DNA of 64,000 nucleotides from Cryptomeria japonica (GCF_030272615.1 NC_081414.1:525262137-525326136), one strand, 5' to 3'. Counted from the first letter of the stretch, positions 1-13,078 are shown. Numbers and translations: made by a program. The notes: generated from the sequence alone by a model not told the origin.

Positions 1-1770
1 CTTTCTCAGCTAAGGCCCTGAATGCCTTGAACTTACCAAAAGCTTTAGTCTTTTCCTTCAAGAATGTGACCCACATCATCCTTGAGCAATCATCAGTGAA
101 GATCATAAAATATTTGTCTCCTTGAATACTTTTTGTTCTTATTGGTCCACAAAGATTGGTATGAACCAAATCTAACAAATGTTCCGTTGAAAAAGATTTG
201 CTCTTGAAAGTTGAAGAAGTCATCTTCCCTAGCTGACATTCTTTGCAAAGAGCATTAACTAGTTTGTCTAACTGAGGCAAACCTCTAACTGTCTTGGACT
301 TGGTCACTTTAATAATTTTATCAAAGTTTATATGACAAAATCTCCTATGCCAAAGCCAACTATCATCTATCTTTGCAATTAAACAGTTGCTAACTTTAGG
401 ATTAAGGTGAAATAGGTTACCTTTATTTTGCTTCTCAGTTGCAATCAATTCACCTTTGTTGTCATAGATCTTGCACATACCATTTTTAAACTCTAGTGGG
501 TATCCTTTGTCATTGAGTTATGCCACACTCAAAAGATTGTTCTTAAGACCTTCACTCCAGTAGACATCATTTGCACTGCTCTTCCCATTAAGAAAAATAA
601 CTCCCTTACCTTTAACCATGAAGGGTGAGTCAATGCCAAATCTAACAACACCGCCATCAAATTCCTTCAGAGAAATAATTTACTCCGATCATCGTTCATA
701 TGATGTGAACAACTACTATCAATGATCCAATCATCAGAGTTATCCATCCTGGATACTAATGCCTTCTGATCAGACATCTCTTCCTTAATAATTACAAACA
801 CAATATCTTCACTAGCATCACCATCAGATTCTTCATAAGTGATACCACTATCAACAACAATAAGACAATCTCTCTTGCCTTTACCCTTATACTTCTTGAA
901 TTTATCTCTCTTGTGTTCATTATCACCATTAGGACAATTAGCAGCTATGTGGCCAATCTTGTTGCATGCAAAACATTTCAAAGGTAATTTACCTCTATAT
1001 TTACCAGTGCCTCTAGGCAACCACTTTGCCAACAATGCTTCAAGCTCCACTAAATTGTCTTCATCATCATCTTCTCTGCTGGATCTGGATTCATAATTGT
1101 GACTAGTATCTCTACTTTTTCTCATAGATGGGTTAGAAACAAAATCTCTAAATGCAGACTCGGATTTCTGTACACTACCATCATAACCATTTAATTCAAA
1201 AGTAGTAAGCTTGCCAATGATGGAGTCAAGAGTTACTTTAGTTTTGTCAATGGACTGCAGCTCCTGAATATTTGCAACTAGAATAGCATAGACCGGTAGC
1301 AGGGTTCTCAGTACCAAACTGATCACTATGGCATCTTCCACTTTCCCTCCTACACTCTTAATTTCACTGACTATCTCTTTTATCATTTGACCATACTATT
1401 AGATGTTCTCATCTTCAACCATCCTCATGTCATCAAAATATTCTCTTCAAATCTCCTCTTTAGCAATCTTAACATGTTCATCACCACTATAAATCTCTTC
1501 AAGTTTTTTCCATACCTCATAGGCAATTTCAAGACCATGAACATCTACATATTCAACATCAAACAGGGAACTGATAATAGCTTCTAATGCTTGATGATTT
1601 TCTTGTTGTTCTTTCTTCTGAACATTAGTCAGAATCCTAGTGGGTGCAATATACTTAGTATCTACATGTTCCTAATACTGGCTTCCCAGACTCTTGATGT
1701 AAATTTTCATTCTGTCACTCCATATCCTATAATTTTCTCTATTAAACTTTAGTCCTTCCTTCTTCATCAT
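1..1770 (-). pseudogene. Copia gag-protease-integrase polyprotein, decayed
   Basis: Polyprotein of element A, starting at the ATG complementary to 1768-1770. The N-terminal gag contains the NYRIWSDRMKIY block typical of Copia UBN2-type gag. A CCHC zinc knuckle (CFACNKIGHIAANC) lies near 960, and a protease region near 690-720 reads WIIDSSCSHHM, where the usual DSGA is DSSC. A frameshift at 667-669 precedes the GAG-pre-integrase part (WLWHRRFCHIN) and the integrase zinc finger. The first catalytic Asp of integrase (usual block HTDLCGP) reads HTNLCGP near 155. In-frame stops occur near 510, 1395 and 1440. It is non-functional but clearly Copia. Confidence 0.85.
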
Positions 1771-1826
1771 GATCTAGTAGATCTTTACCTCAAGCTGTTA
1801 GGCTTAGACCCTAGAGGACTTGAGAA

Positions 1827-1838
1827 GCTCTGATACCA
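1827..1838 (-). other. Primer binding site, element A (tRNA-iMet)
   Basis: The plus strand shows GCTCTGATACCA, the complement of the TGGTATCAGAGC primer binding site used by many plant Copia elements. It lies two bases inside the LTR end at 1841, as expected for initiator-Met tRNA priming. Confidence 0.9.
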
Positions 1839-1840
1839 AT

Positions 1841-3264
1841 TGATGGTATGATGAAAGAATAAGTATCTGGTGGGTTACTAAGAGGGGGGGTGAATCAGTA
1901 AATAGTAAAACTGATACAAACTTTCCCAATCTCAATGTCAATCACACAAAGTAAACTTATCAATAAAATACCACTGTCAAGATGAAAACTCATAAAAAAA
2001 CCAGTTGACTATTACAACAACTTAACAGTAAACATCATTAAACTTGTAAACATCCAAATGCTTTATCATATGTCAACATACTTCATTTCTCAATGCTTTC
2101 GGTTATCATGCCTTATCAAAAATAGTTAAGTAGTTAATCAAATCAACCATAAGATCATAACCACAAAAACATTCACCATATGACACAAGTATTTTTGACG
2201 TGGAAACCCAAATAGGTAAAAACCACGGTGAGATGAGACTCACAAGATAATATTTGAACTCTTCTGAAGTTCACCCTATTAGGAGCCAAGCCTATTAAAG
2301 CTTTACAAAAGTCCTATTAAGAACTGATCCTATTAGGAATCACCCGGTTAAGGGATTGACTACAAATGCCTTGTTAGAAGCAATACCCTATAAGGAGTAA
2401 CCTCAGTAGAGGATTTGAAAATCCAAGCTAATGGACTACCTTGTTAGAGGATTTAATAAGTAACCAAGCTTGTTAGAGCTTACCCAGTTAGGGGATTTCA
2501 ATTCTACTGTAATTGTTAGAAAACAACATGAGTTTGCTGATTTGTCTGAATATCACTACATTTTCTTGATCAGATCCTTTTATGCTCCTATCTTCCTTTA
2601 CTCAAACTGCAAACTCATCATCCGGTTTGGAAACCACACACTCAACTGATCTTTGCCAACCACTTCAACTAGACAACTTCATTGATCTTATAAATAAATT
2701 AATCAGGTTGGTAACACACCAAAAACCTAATTCTCTCATACAGATTATAGACAAGTCGGTTCAAGTATGATCATTGGATTACATAGCAATCTATACACAT
2801 CAATCAAGAAAACCTCAACCACCCCTTGATTACCACTTCATCGAGCTCAGTAACTCATCACACACTTTGCATTAGATGCAATACATTTGTTGATTCCCTA
2901 GACCAACAACGTGCCAAAACATTTGAACTTGTCATCATACAATGACCATACGTGTCACCATCATTACTGCTCAACATCAGATCATAAACCAGCATAACCA
3001 ATTCAACAACCTTAATTGGTTAGGGTTTAACAAAAACAACTGGTAGGGTTTACCAGTTACAACAATAGATAAGGTCTACACCATTACACCGGTTACCAGT
3101 TCTCTTCACAAATTCTTCCTACCGGTTATAGTAAAAATATTACAACAATATCAATAATATCATTATAGGTTCAATTGACATCAATGACAACATAACATAT
3201 CATTAATGCAATCTTCATGCAAATGCCAACAGTCAAGTGCTTGATCTTCTGCTATCATACAACA
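1841..3264 (-). repeat. 5' LTR of Copia element A
   Basis: About 1.42 kb. The plus strand begins TGATGGTATGATG and ends ATCATACAACA, which form imperfect inverted termini and give TG...CA on the minus strand. The C-rich U5 box (G7 TGAATCAG on the plus strand) is at about 1885-1900. A TTGACATCAATGACAA box lies near the other end (about 3176-3192), as in the other Copia LTRs here. It is rich in ACCGGT-like hexamers. The right boundary is inferred from the termini because no second LTR copy is available. Confidence 0.75.
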
Positions 3265-3269
3265 TCTTG

Positions 3270-5562
3270 TTGGGTAGACCATGGATTCACAAAATGCGAG
3301 CAGTGCCATCTACTTACCATCAGTTTTTTAAATTCCCCTACAATGGCGCTGAAGTCGGTATTCCTATGGATACAACCTACACGTGTAATTCTTTAAAACA
3401 ATGTTTCTAATACCCTTGTTCCTCCTAATAGAGCAGCCTCTGCAGCTGAAAGTTTGGAAACTTTGATGAAAGACTTGGAACATAAATTGAAAATGACAGG
3501 TACTGGCATGGATGGATACAAAATAGAACCTGTACTCTCATTGATGTCTCTTCCACCATCATCGAGATAGTCTGGAAAACCATCAGAGGCTATGAAACCA
3601 CAAACTTCAAATACAAACATCATCTATGATGGTATTTTTGTAAAGTCCTCTACTCCCCTTGCAGATAAAATAGAAGAGGTGACAGTTCTCAAATGGATTT
3701 TCAAAGAAGAAAGTGAAATAGAGAAGGGCAACATAGTGATATTTCCCCTGAACAATATGGTCTAGGATATAAGATGATTCAATGCATGGGATATTCAGGT
3801 ACTAGTCCTTTGGGAAAGCACCAAGAAGGAACCATTGAACCTATTAAGTTACAAACTAAATTTACAAATGATAAAACTTGACTGGGCTACCATCTAGAAG
3901 AGTCATCAAATAAAAAACATACTTCTCATCAAAAGCCTAAGTGGAGGAAAAAGATACTACCTCCAACATCACAATAAGTAAATACTTTGCATATTCAGGA
4001 TGAGTATGAAAAAGAATAAGAAGAACTAGCAATCAAGAGAGAAGAAGCAGCTTGTAATCAAGTTCCAACTGTATCAGCAATCACACTACAAGAACTAGAT
4101 TTTCCAGAAGACATGAGAGAAGAGGTAGAAGGAATTAAAAAAATGTTTGCACCGCTAAACATTCATGTCACATATACGAGAAGAATGCAAGTAAAGGATT
4201 CAGAAACAAACTCGAATGAGTATGAATGGGGTCCAGAGCCTCTCTTAGATACATCTCTTGAAGAACCTAATGATATCATAGACAAAACACAAGAAAGAAT
4301 ACACTTGAAGCTGCAAAAAGAAATAGAGGAAATCAGACTGAAAAGACAAGAAGATTATGAACAATAGCTGACAGAAGGAAAAGCACAAGAAATTTCTTCA
4401 CCTACTATATCTCCCTCTAATGAGATAGAATAAATCAGATATGGGACTACAAATGAAGAACTAGATGCTAGAGAAGAAGGTTGGTCATCAACCCAGAGGA
4501 TGCTGAGTGGGAAAGATGACAAAGACTAACAGAGTCATCAAGGTTATGTCAACTACAAGTGATCATTGAACCAAATCATGAAGGAACTTGCAACATCAAA
4601 GATGCTAATATTGATACTATACATGCTTTCACTAAGCCACTTGAAGAGGAGTCAGAGGCTTCATCTTCTGACTCTGATCACTCTAAAATAATATCTATTT
4701 ATGACATTACCTATTCGACACCAAACTATGACTACTTTGTCATGAATGTCAAAATTTTGTCTGAAAATCCTATTACTGTTGAACCACCATATGTAGTCCA
4801 GTCCAAAGTAGAGGATGGTGGTAGTGGTAGGTCTGTTCGGTTAGGTCCCCTATTTACTAATGTAAACTTTCATAATCATGTTCTAATTCTTCCTGATCTC
4901 GAGATGCTTACATAAGGTAATCTTCTAGAACTGAATTCCCTTGAACCCATTAAATCTTTATCCCTGGTACACCCTGGGCTTATTGACTATACTCTCCAAG
5001 ATCAACCCTTGAATATACCTACCTTTTCCAATGACTATACATTATCTTGTTATCTTAATGTAGTCGAACAAATGGGCTCTTCCACTAGTGAACAAAGTGA
5101 GAACATACAACAACAGATGTCAAGTATCTTAGTCTAAAAAAAAAAAAAAGTGTTTTGATGGTGAAAACCACACTATGGCAATGTCAGAATAAAAAATAGT
5201 AAAATAAAGGACGTACCTAATGGTGAAAATCTCTCTGAGGCACCTGAAGATGAGATACTTGATATTTTTCCTAATCACTTTCAGGAGTGATCATCAGTGC
5301 TGATTGAACCTACACAACCAATAAACATTGGAATAAAAGAAGCTCAACATACCATACATGTAGCTCAATCCTTATCAGCAGAAGAACTGAAAGAATTTGC
5401 TAATTTCTTCAGGAAAAAAAAGATTAATTTTGCATGGACATATGCTGATATGTTGGGTCTGGATCTTGATCTCATCTTGCATCATCTTTCGATCACTCCC
5501 AAAGTTAAACCTATTAAGCAAAAACTCCGAAAAATGCATCCTCGTGTTGCATTACTTGTAAG
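3270..5562 (+). pseudogene. Tat-1 G-patch/protease/linker region before RT
   Basis: Decayed coding region between gag and RT. A G-patch-like stretch lies near 3,760-3,895 (GYKMIQCMGYSGTSPLGKH, then GLGY after a shift). Acidic linker blocks follow at 4113-4367 and 4559-4915, then at 5297-5562 a block ahead of RT that includes FAWTYADMLGLD and LSITPKVKPIKQKLRKMHP, typical of Tat elements. The parts lie in different frames and are separated by TAG and TAA stops (for example 4365, 4431, 4527, 4913). Gag proper is absent because Copia A interrupts upstream. The function in a live element would be protease and linker; no intact protease motif was seen. Confidence 0.65.
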
Positions 5563-6839
5563 GTTGAGCTAGAAAAATTACTAAAAGTTGGATTCATCAG
5601 AGCAATTGATTATGCTGAGTGGATATCTAATATTGTACATGTTTCCAAACCTGACAAATAAATACGTGTTTGCACAGATTTCAGAGATTTAAACAAAGCA
5701 TGTCCAAAAGATGGTTTTCCATTGCCCAACATATACATGATAGTGGACATGACTGCTAGTTATGAAATGTACTATTTGATGGATGGTTTTTCTGGATACA
5801 ATCAGATCCAAATTGTACCTAAGGATCAAGAGAAAACAATGTTCACCTAAGGATGGGGAACTTTCTATTGGAATGTGATGCCCTTTAGCTTAAAGAATGC
5901 AAGAACCACTTATCAAAGAGATGTAACAACAATTTTCCATGATATGATGCACAAAAACATGGAGGACTATGTCGATGATAATATACTCAAATCTATGAAA
6001 AGATCAACACATCTCTTAGAGTTGGGTCCAATCTTAGACAAGACGGAAAAATTTAAACTCAGATTAAATCCTAAGAAATGTGCATTTGGTGTTACATTTG
6101 GCAATCTCCTAGGATACATTGTTTCAGCAAAAAGAATTGAAGTGGACCCAGAAAAAGTTAAAGCTATCATGGAAATGCCACCTCCAAAGAATGTCAGTCA
6201 ATGAGGACTCTACAAGAGCAACTCCAATCCATAAGACATTTCATCTCTTAGCTCACAGATAAAGCCCAGCCATTCACAAAAGCTTTACGAAAAGGAGTTA
6301 CCTACAACTGAGATGAAGACTATGAACAACATCTAAAGAAGATGAAGGAATATCTTTCTAATCCACCTATCTTAATGCCACCGATTCAAGACAAACCCTT
6401 GATTCTCTACATATCAACTACTGTTACATCATTGGGGGCACTTGTGGCTCAATAGGATGAGAATAAAAAGGAAAGAGCTATATATTATATCAGTTGGACA
6501 TTGGTGTCCTACGAGATGAGATATACTATTATTGAGAAAGCTTGTCTAGAATTGGTCTTCGAATCCCAAAAATTAAGACATTACATCCTATCACATTCTA
6601 TCAAACCGATGGCTAAGATAGATATGCTCAAATATTTTCTCAGCAAGGTAATGCTTACAGGGAGAATGGCTAAGTGGGTTATGATTCTTACAAAATTTGA
6701 CATTGAATATATAGAATGCAAAGATATCAAAGGGCAAGTCATTGCAGATCAACTTGATGATGCTCCGCTTCAAGACAATCAACCTTTGCACATAGAATTT
6801 CTGGATGAATCCATAATGCACCTTACTCATCAATCCTAG
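5563..6839 (+). pseudogene. Tat-1 reverse transcriptase and RNase H
   Basis: RT spans 5563-6204. It has the RVCTDFRDLNKACPKD block, GFSGYNQI, the VMPFSLKNA block and an intact catalytic YVDD (MEDYVDDNI near 5968). A shift near 6204 moves the frame. The connection and RNase H follow to 6839 (VTSLGALVAQ, then KLRHYILSH and EYIECKDIKGQVIADQL). Stops interrupt RT (after the KPDK residues near 5658, and before GWGTFYW near 5848) and the RNase H part. Neighbouring domains are in the usual Gypsy order. It is a dead copy. Confidence 0.85.
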
Positions 6840-7430
6840 AAAATTTTCTTTGATGGGTCTTTTACTCAAAAAGGTTCTTGTGCTAGAATTCTTTTTATCA
6901 CTCCTCAAAGATACTCAATCCCAAAGGCGTACAAGATCCTCTTTCCTTGTACAAACAATATTGCAAAATATGAAGCCTTGGTAAATGGAATCAAGCTAGC
7001 TATTGAATGGAAAGTTGTTGAGTCATACATCTATGGTGACTCTCACCTAATAATCAACCAAATCAATGATATATATCAAACTCAAGATGAAAAGTTGATT
7101 CCCTACAAAAGAATAGATGATGACTTTAAGAAATACTTTACCTTTGTATCATTTTAGCAGATTCCCGGATCAATAAACAGAGCAACCGATGCTATGGATA
7201 CATTGGCATCTATACCACAACTACAAGAATTTGAGTATCACTATGAATTCCTAGTGGAAGAGATTAATTATCCTACTTATGATTCCCCTGAGTCCCAGAT
7301 GGTCTATTCTATCATTGGCCATGACTCATCTTGCTATAGTCATATCTACTCTTACTTACATGACCAAATTATCCCTGATAACCTTACCCGTAATGAGAAA
7401 AGAAACTTGATCCGAAATGCTTCATGATAT
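6840..7430 (+). pseudogene. Tat-1 additional archaeal-type RNase H (aRH) and linker
   Basis: Directly after the first RNase H and in the same frame, a second RNase H-like domain begins with FFDGSFTQKGSCA. It has the spaced acidic residues expected of RNase H: Asp in FFDGS, Glu in AKYEALVNGI and Asp in YIYGDSHL. Such a second RNase H is a hallmark of the Tat lineage of plant Gypsy elements. The downstream linker (7194-7427) matches the usual tether to integrase. One TAG stop precedes the domain and one (near 7156) interrupts it. Confidence 0.8.
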
Positions 7431-7499
7431 GTCATCATTGCTAATTAGTTGTATACACAAGGTTTGGATAGTACTTTTCTTAGGTGTCTAGAACCTAAA

Positions 7500-8590
7500 A
7501 AAGTCCCAACATGTATTATTTGAAGTCCATGAATGTATTTGTGGATCTCACTCAAATGGTCTAACTTTAGCTCGGAAATTGCTAAGGGTTGGCTGCTATT
7601 GGTCAAAAATGAAAAAAGATGCTATAAAATTTTCTAAAACTTGTGAGAAATGTCAACTACATGGGCATCTCATACATGCTCCAGCAAGAGAGCTAATACC
7701 TTTTATCACACATTGGCCTTTTCAGCAATGGGTGTTTGATCTCATCTATCATGCATCCTCTAATGGACACAAGTTTATCATAACTTCAACTAAATACTTC
7801 ACCAAGTGGGTTGAAGTGGTCCCGCTAATCAAAGCAACTCACAAACAAGTAGCTATGTTCATTTTGAACTATATTATCTACAGGTATGGAATACCTTCTT
7901 CAATTATGACTGACAATGGAGGGCAGTTCAAAAACAAGGATCTAGATGAGCTCTGCGAAAGGTTCAAAATCAAACAGCATTGGTCTTCTATATATTACCC
8001 TCAAGGTAATGGCCAGGCTAAAGCATCTAATAAAAATCTACTGACTATCTTACACAGAACGGTGAACAAATCTAGGAAGGATTGGCATCTGCAACTCAAT
8101 CTGGCACTATGGGCTTATCGAACAAACATCAAAACACCTAAAGGAGCTACACCTTTTTCTTTGGTATATGGGGCCGAAGCAATATTGCCTATAGAGGTGG
8201 AAATCTCTTGTTTGAGAGTTTCTCTGCAAGGTCTTATCACTGATGAAGATCACAGAATATCTAGATTGCAAGAACTTGAATTGCTAGATGAACGTCAGCA
8301 AGTGGTGTTTGATCATCTGAGAGCTTATCAGAAAAGAATGTATAGAGGTTATAACAAGAAATTTTGACAGAGAATTTCAGGTTGGTGACCTTATTTTAAG
8401 TGAGAATCCTAAAAATCAATAGTTTCGAGAACAAAAGGGGAAGTTTGAACCCAATTGGTTGGATCCCTACATCGTTACTACAGCCTTTGGCTCTGGTGCT
8501 TATCAACTCTATACATCAGAAGGAGAACAACTCTATGAACCAATCAACACCATCCACTTGAAGAAATTCTACACCTATCATTTTGTATAG
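7500..8590 (+). pseudogene. Tat-1 integrase with altered catalytic Glu
   Basis: Gypsy integrase. The N-terminal zinc region shows VHECICGSHSNG and CEKCQ. The core shows FDLIYHASSNGHKF and YFTKWVEV, the second Asp in SSIMTDNGGQF, and YYPQGNGQAKASNKNLL. In Tat integrases the residue before ASNK or ATNK is the third catalytic residue, Glu; here it is Lys (near 8020). The C-terminal region continues after a frameshift at about 8365 (FQVGDLILSENP) and ends at the TAG at 8588-8590. Nothing resembling a chromodomain follows. Confidence 0.85.
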
Positions 8591-9680
8591 CAAAAAAGTC
8601 CTAAAGAAATTGTAAAAATCAGAAAAAGTCCTGAAGAAAAAAAAAAAAAAAAAAAAAAGAGAAAAAGAAAAGAAGAAAAAAATCAAAATATAAAATAGAA
8701 ATGCCTTGGTGAAAACCTAATAAACAGGCACCTTGGTAGTAAAAAAAAGAAAGAATCTTTGCCAAGCAAGTGAAAACCTAGTAAACAGGCGCCTCTTGTA
8801 TTAAAGTTTTCCATCTATCAGCACAAATTTGGCATTTCCTACTTTATTTCCCTCTTTTCCACATCTTTGTTTTAGCTTGTATATATCCGTTAGTCGCTTC
8901 CATGACATTTTGGTTCTTCTTGGAACCCTCACGGCTTGAAACCAATTAACTTCCTAGTCTTAGGGTAATCCACTGATCAATTTAAATGTCTTAAGCAGTT
9001 CAACTAGGTCATCTTTCTATCAGTAGTACCAGGTCATCCAATCTGAGTCAGTCGCCTATCTCCTATCCATGATAGAGTTTTACCACTAAATAAACACATA
9101 AAGAAAGAACACTGAAAAAAATCACAGAAAACTGTTTGAGCTTTGATTGAAATTTTGTTTGAATGTTATCTTTTAACTTGGTTTTCGATTATTATTCGCT
9201 CTGAGTAACTCAAGGATGTCTATCTTGACTAAGAGGAGCAAGGATTGGGGGCATGATACTTTTGTTTGTAATCTTCTTGTAGGTATGATTCCAATGATAT
9301 GAAAACATCTCATAAGTTGGGTGTCTATGATATGTGCCTTCACATCAAGGTGAACTCACCACACATACCTCGACTCCGTTTATTTGTATGCTATAGGGAG
9401 GTTGGAATCATTTCCTTATCTGTTTTGAGTAACTTTGTTTATCATGCAATCTGGATACATGCTTAATATGTCCTAGGATATGAACGATACAAGGGCCATT
9501 ATGGACACAATAATCAATATTGCATATAACAAATAAGGAACTCTTCTTTGTCTGGTGTGTTTGCATGCAGGCAAAATTTAGGTCATCCTGGCTCTTTATG
9601 CCTTGATGCTTATGTTCGCTTGCTATATTAAAAAGGATGTGACATTCAGGTCATCCTGGCTCTTTGTGCTTTGATGCTTA
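8591..9680 (+). other. Tat-1 post-pol non-coding segment
   Basis: No gene is seen. It holds an A-rich run near 8,636-8,660. Two related lines (8,709-8,737 and 8,768-8,795) share a 'gtgaaaacctaRtaaacaggc' core, a type of segment often found after pol in Tat elements. A purine block 'aggattgggggca' ends at about 9,253. A direct repeat with a core of about 33 bases (9580-9616 and 9648-9680, 'aggtcatcctggctctttRtg') occurs at the end. The second copy of that repeat is split by the solo LTR at 9681. Confidence 0.6.
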
Positions 9681-10743
9681 TGTTAGGTCCCAGGAAGGAC
9701 AACTAAGAGGGGGGTGAATCACTTGTTAACCAGTTCTCAGTAATTTATAAACCAAATGCAATTTATTCCAACTTAAACTTAATGTCGGTAAACCAAAGTT
9801 AAGTGTTGGTAGAACAGTTTAACAGTTATAGAAATATCAGTATAACTTAATGCATGAAATGGAAATAGAAACAATATCCACAACACATAACACAAATATT
9901 TTGACGTGGAAACTCGGTAAGGGAAAAACCAAGGTGGGAAAACTTACCCACAATTAGATGAAACTACTGCAGATAGTATGTGTATACAAATGGGGTCTGC
10001 AAATGCAGAAAGGCCAACTGCCTAGAGCTCACTTCTCAATCACAAAATAGGAGTCACACTGACTACACAACTGGATGGTTAAATCCAATGATAATGTACT
10101 ACTCAAAATAGCATCTCCAATGCTGGATTCAGTATCGGTTAAGCTCTGAACATGAGTGTCAAAACACCTTCATAACCTTCAAATAATGTCTGCATGATTT
10201 GCACAAGGATCTGCTTATTTTCGCTCTTCAATATCAACACTCGCTCATGATTACCATGATCTTCAATAAGATCTTACAATCATTTATACAAAACTTAAGA
10301 CCAAATGAATAGGTCATCTCACTAAATATATTACAATTAAATCAATTACAAATGAGTCTTGATGTGATACAACATATTGGCTCAATACATTTACCATAAT
10401 AACCAATCAATAAAACATTCTCCATAATGTACCATGCTGATTTGGAGTACTGGTCCATAACCTAGACTTATCTGTTGGTAAAGGCAAATCTGTCAACCCG
10501 ATTAGACTAATAAGCAAAACACCAAAACCAAACTTCCAATCCATGTCTTCAACATAACCAAATGATCTCTAGGATATCATCACTATCGGTGAACAATATA
10601 ACCTGCTGGTGAACATATACCAGTGACTCTACATAAGCCACTAACCATACCGGTGAACATAATGTAAACCTCCAAGAAGACAAGTGTTGACATCAATGAC
10701 AAAACCAATGCAACACATGACAAAGTCATCCATAATACCAACA
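9681..10743 (-). repeat. Solo Copia-type LTR
   Basis: 1,063 bp, begins TGTTAGGTCC and ends ATACCAACA on the plus strand. The flanking five bases are GCTTA on the left (9676-9680) and ACTTA on the right (10744-10748), a target duplication with one transition. The C-rich U5 box (GGGGGGTGAATCA, 9709-9721) is near the left end and GTTGACATCAATGACAAAA (10,686-10,704) near the right end, so the LTR is oriented to the minus strand. No internal region is attached, so it arose by LTR-LTR recombination. Confidence 0.8.
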
Positions 10744-10855
10744 ACTTATGTTTATTCCTATATTTCCACTCAATGATGATAAAAAGAAAACTAAAATCCA
10801 ATGACTCAGTTTTAGGTTGCATTCATTCTTAATTTTGTACATAACAAGTGATTTC

Positions 10856-10953
10856 AGCATAATACAATCTCTCTCTTTGTTCTTTGAATGAGAGCCTGAC
10901 TTCAAAATAATCATCATAATACAATCTCTTTTTTTGTTCTTTGAATGAGAGCC
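10856..10953. repeat. Imperfect tandem duplication, about 55-bp period
   Basis: The segment 'aatacaatctct' followed by 'tttgttctttgaatgagagcct' occurs twice, at about 10,862-10,895 and 10,918-10,952. It falls in the C-terminal coiled-coil part of the antisense PMD gene, where it would encode a repeated Lys/Arg/Glu-rich stretch (SFKEQKKRLYY and SFKEQRERLYY). Confidence 0.75.
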
Positions 10954-12614
10954 TCCACTCTCAATCTATGCGCCTCTTGATCATGCTCTGATCTCAATCT
11001 GTGAGTCTCTTGGTCATACTTTGTAACCTGCATCTACGCGACTGCTAGCTGCATCTAGAGGGTCCCCCCCTTCCCTCTCAATATATGCAACATATCCACT
11101 GGCATCTGTCCCTGAGGTATCTCACCCTCTCCTCCCTCTGTCAGCTCATCCCTCTGCTATCACACCTGTTGAGGGGAAACTCTCTCTCCCATTTCCCCCT
11201 CACCACCAATATCACCTCTAGCTTCTACACCCTACACCCTGCGCTCCACCTCCCTCTCCTCTGACTGCACCCAATGAACTACCCTCTCCAATCCTCTGTT
11301 GCTGACCAATCACTGGTACCTTACTATTGCTTGCACCAGGATCACCTCCGACCTATCTAGGTGGATCTAATCTCTATCCCTATACCTACACTTGTCCCTG
11401 TACCTAAGCCTATCCCTGTGCCTGAACTGGTACGTCCTCTCCACCCTCATAAATCTGAGGTGCTTGCTCTCCTGGATCTGTAAATCGTGGGAATGGATGT
11501 CTCAAAGACTTATCCCTATACTCTAGGGTCACCCCTGCATCACCAATGTCCTCTAAATAATCCCAACAATGTGGCTGGAGGGATATCATCTCTTGTATTG
11601 CTAGGGCGTACAATAACTTCGGACCCCATCCCTTCCTCTCCTCATCCCCAAAATGAGTGTAAGTAGTAAACTCTTGTGAAATAGTTTGTACTCGCCCATA
11701 CTACCTCATCACCTGGCTGACAAAAAACAACTCAATAACCTTTTGCAATCTCCCAATGAGTGGGTGTGTCATAAACATCAATCTTCGCTCACACCTCCAG
11801 TCATCCCTTTCCTCTAAACCCTTGTACGACCTCCAGACAACTGCAATAAGGTCAGCCAACTGACATCTCTAGAAACCTATCTTCCCCAAGTGGGGTTGCA
11901 TTAAGTAACCTGAATATTGGCACATGATGGGTTGATGTGCCTCTCTCGAATCATCAACTACTAACCTGCACACTAGGATATGCTCCCATGCCCATATATG
12001 TAGAATAAGAACTCCAACAGCCATGCTCTTCGCATTTCGGTATGTGATCTCGTGCATCTCATGGTACATGTGTGCCAACAAGAAAGATCCCCAACCTAAT
12101 CTCCTCGGGTGAGAAACTAACATCTCCAAAATCCTCCCCTTCCCATACAAGAATCCCTGTTGACCTCTGTTTGACATAATAAAGCATCCTATTGGTCCGA
12201 CCAGCACACAAGCAACATGAAATCTCCCTCCATATCTACTCATTAGGTCATCCCATGAATGGATTGGACTATCAAACTATCAACCTGGAAAACCCTACGT
12301 AATGGTGTAATCCCCACCTGAGGAGATGAATCATAATCCATCTTCCACCTGAAAAATGAAATCCTCAAAATCCTATATACGTCCTCGGGAGTGATAGTCA
12401 TCTCCTCGGTAGGCAGGTGAAATGTGTTATGCTCTGAATGAAATATCCTGACTAATGCACTCAGTAATCCATGATTCACACGAATATCTGGCATCTACAA
12501 CAATTGTCCAAAACCACATGCCTCAATATGATCCCTTTGTTCATCTAAGAGCTATCGAACTAATCTCATGATAGGTGGATAGGTACACCGAAACTATATG
12601 TCTGGCAAGCTAAC

Positions 12615-13078
12615 CTACAAAATTAAACGAAAAACTCATCACTATGTAATACAAATTGAGTTAGAAAGTTGTCAAAAGTGCCCATGAATCCAACTAATCA
12701 ATCACGGAAATCAAAATTTCAAGTTTCAATGCTAAAAATGCTCACTGATTTTGAAATGAGTAAACACAAAGGAGCAACAAATCATACAAGTAAAGATTTT
12801 GAATAGTACGAGTAAACTCTATGATACGAGTAACTATCGCAAATAGTATGACTAAACATACACTGATGAAATGTCTCGTATGACCTAAGGGTATCTATAA
12901 AATGAAAAAACAAATGACTTTATATGATTAAACAGTATTTAAAAGTTACTCGTATGACAAACCCTACTTGGCAGTACGATGAAACGACTGAAAACGAGTT
13001 CAAACAAAATTAAAATGAGAAATTCATAAAAAAAATTACAAATTCAGAAATTTAACAAGCTAAATATCGATCACTTAC
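12615..13078 (-). other. Intron of the antisense PMD gene
   Basis: The donor GTAAGT (complement of 13,073-13,078) and acceptor TTTTGTAG (complement of 12,615-12,622) remove 464 bp and join two phase-0 exons in one reading frame. The intron is AT-rich and holds no other feature I can see. Confidence 0.6.

Larger units (their letters stand above)
1..3264 (-). mobile_element. Copia element A, 5' part (5' LTR, PBS, gag, start of pol)
   Basis: Ty1/Copia LTR retrotransposon on the minus strand, cut by the left window edge. Read on the minus strand it runs LTR (3264 to 1841), primer binding site, gag, zinc knuckle, protease, GAG-pre-integrase and the start of integrase. RT, RNase H and the 3' LTR lie outside. 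It sits inside Tat-1: the Tat coding region resumes at about position 3270, while the Tat gag and 5' LTR are missing. The target duplication cannot be checked because the other end is not in the window. Confidence 0.85.

Noticed and set aside
9240-9290. 'aggattgggggca' followed by TGATAC as a polypurine tract and 3' LTR start for Tat-1.
   Set aside because: No matching LTR copy exists, and the tract at 18,113-18,127 matches the Tat-2 tract much better. I keep it only as a post-pol purine block.
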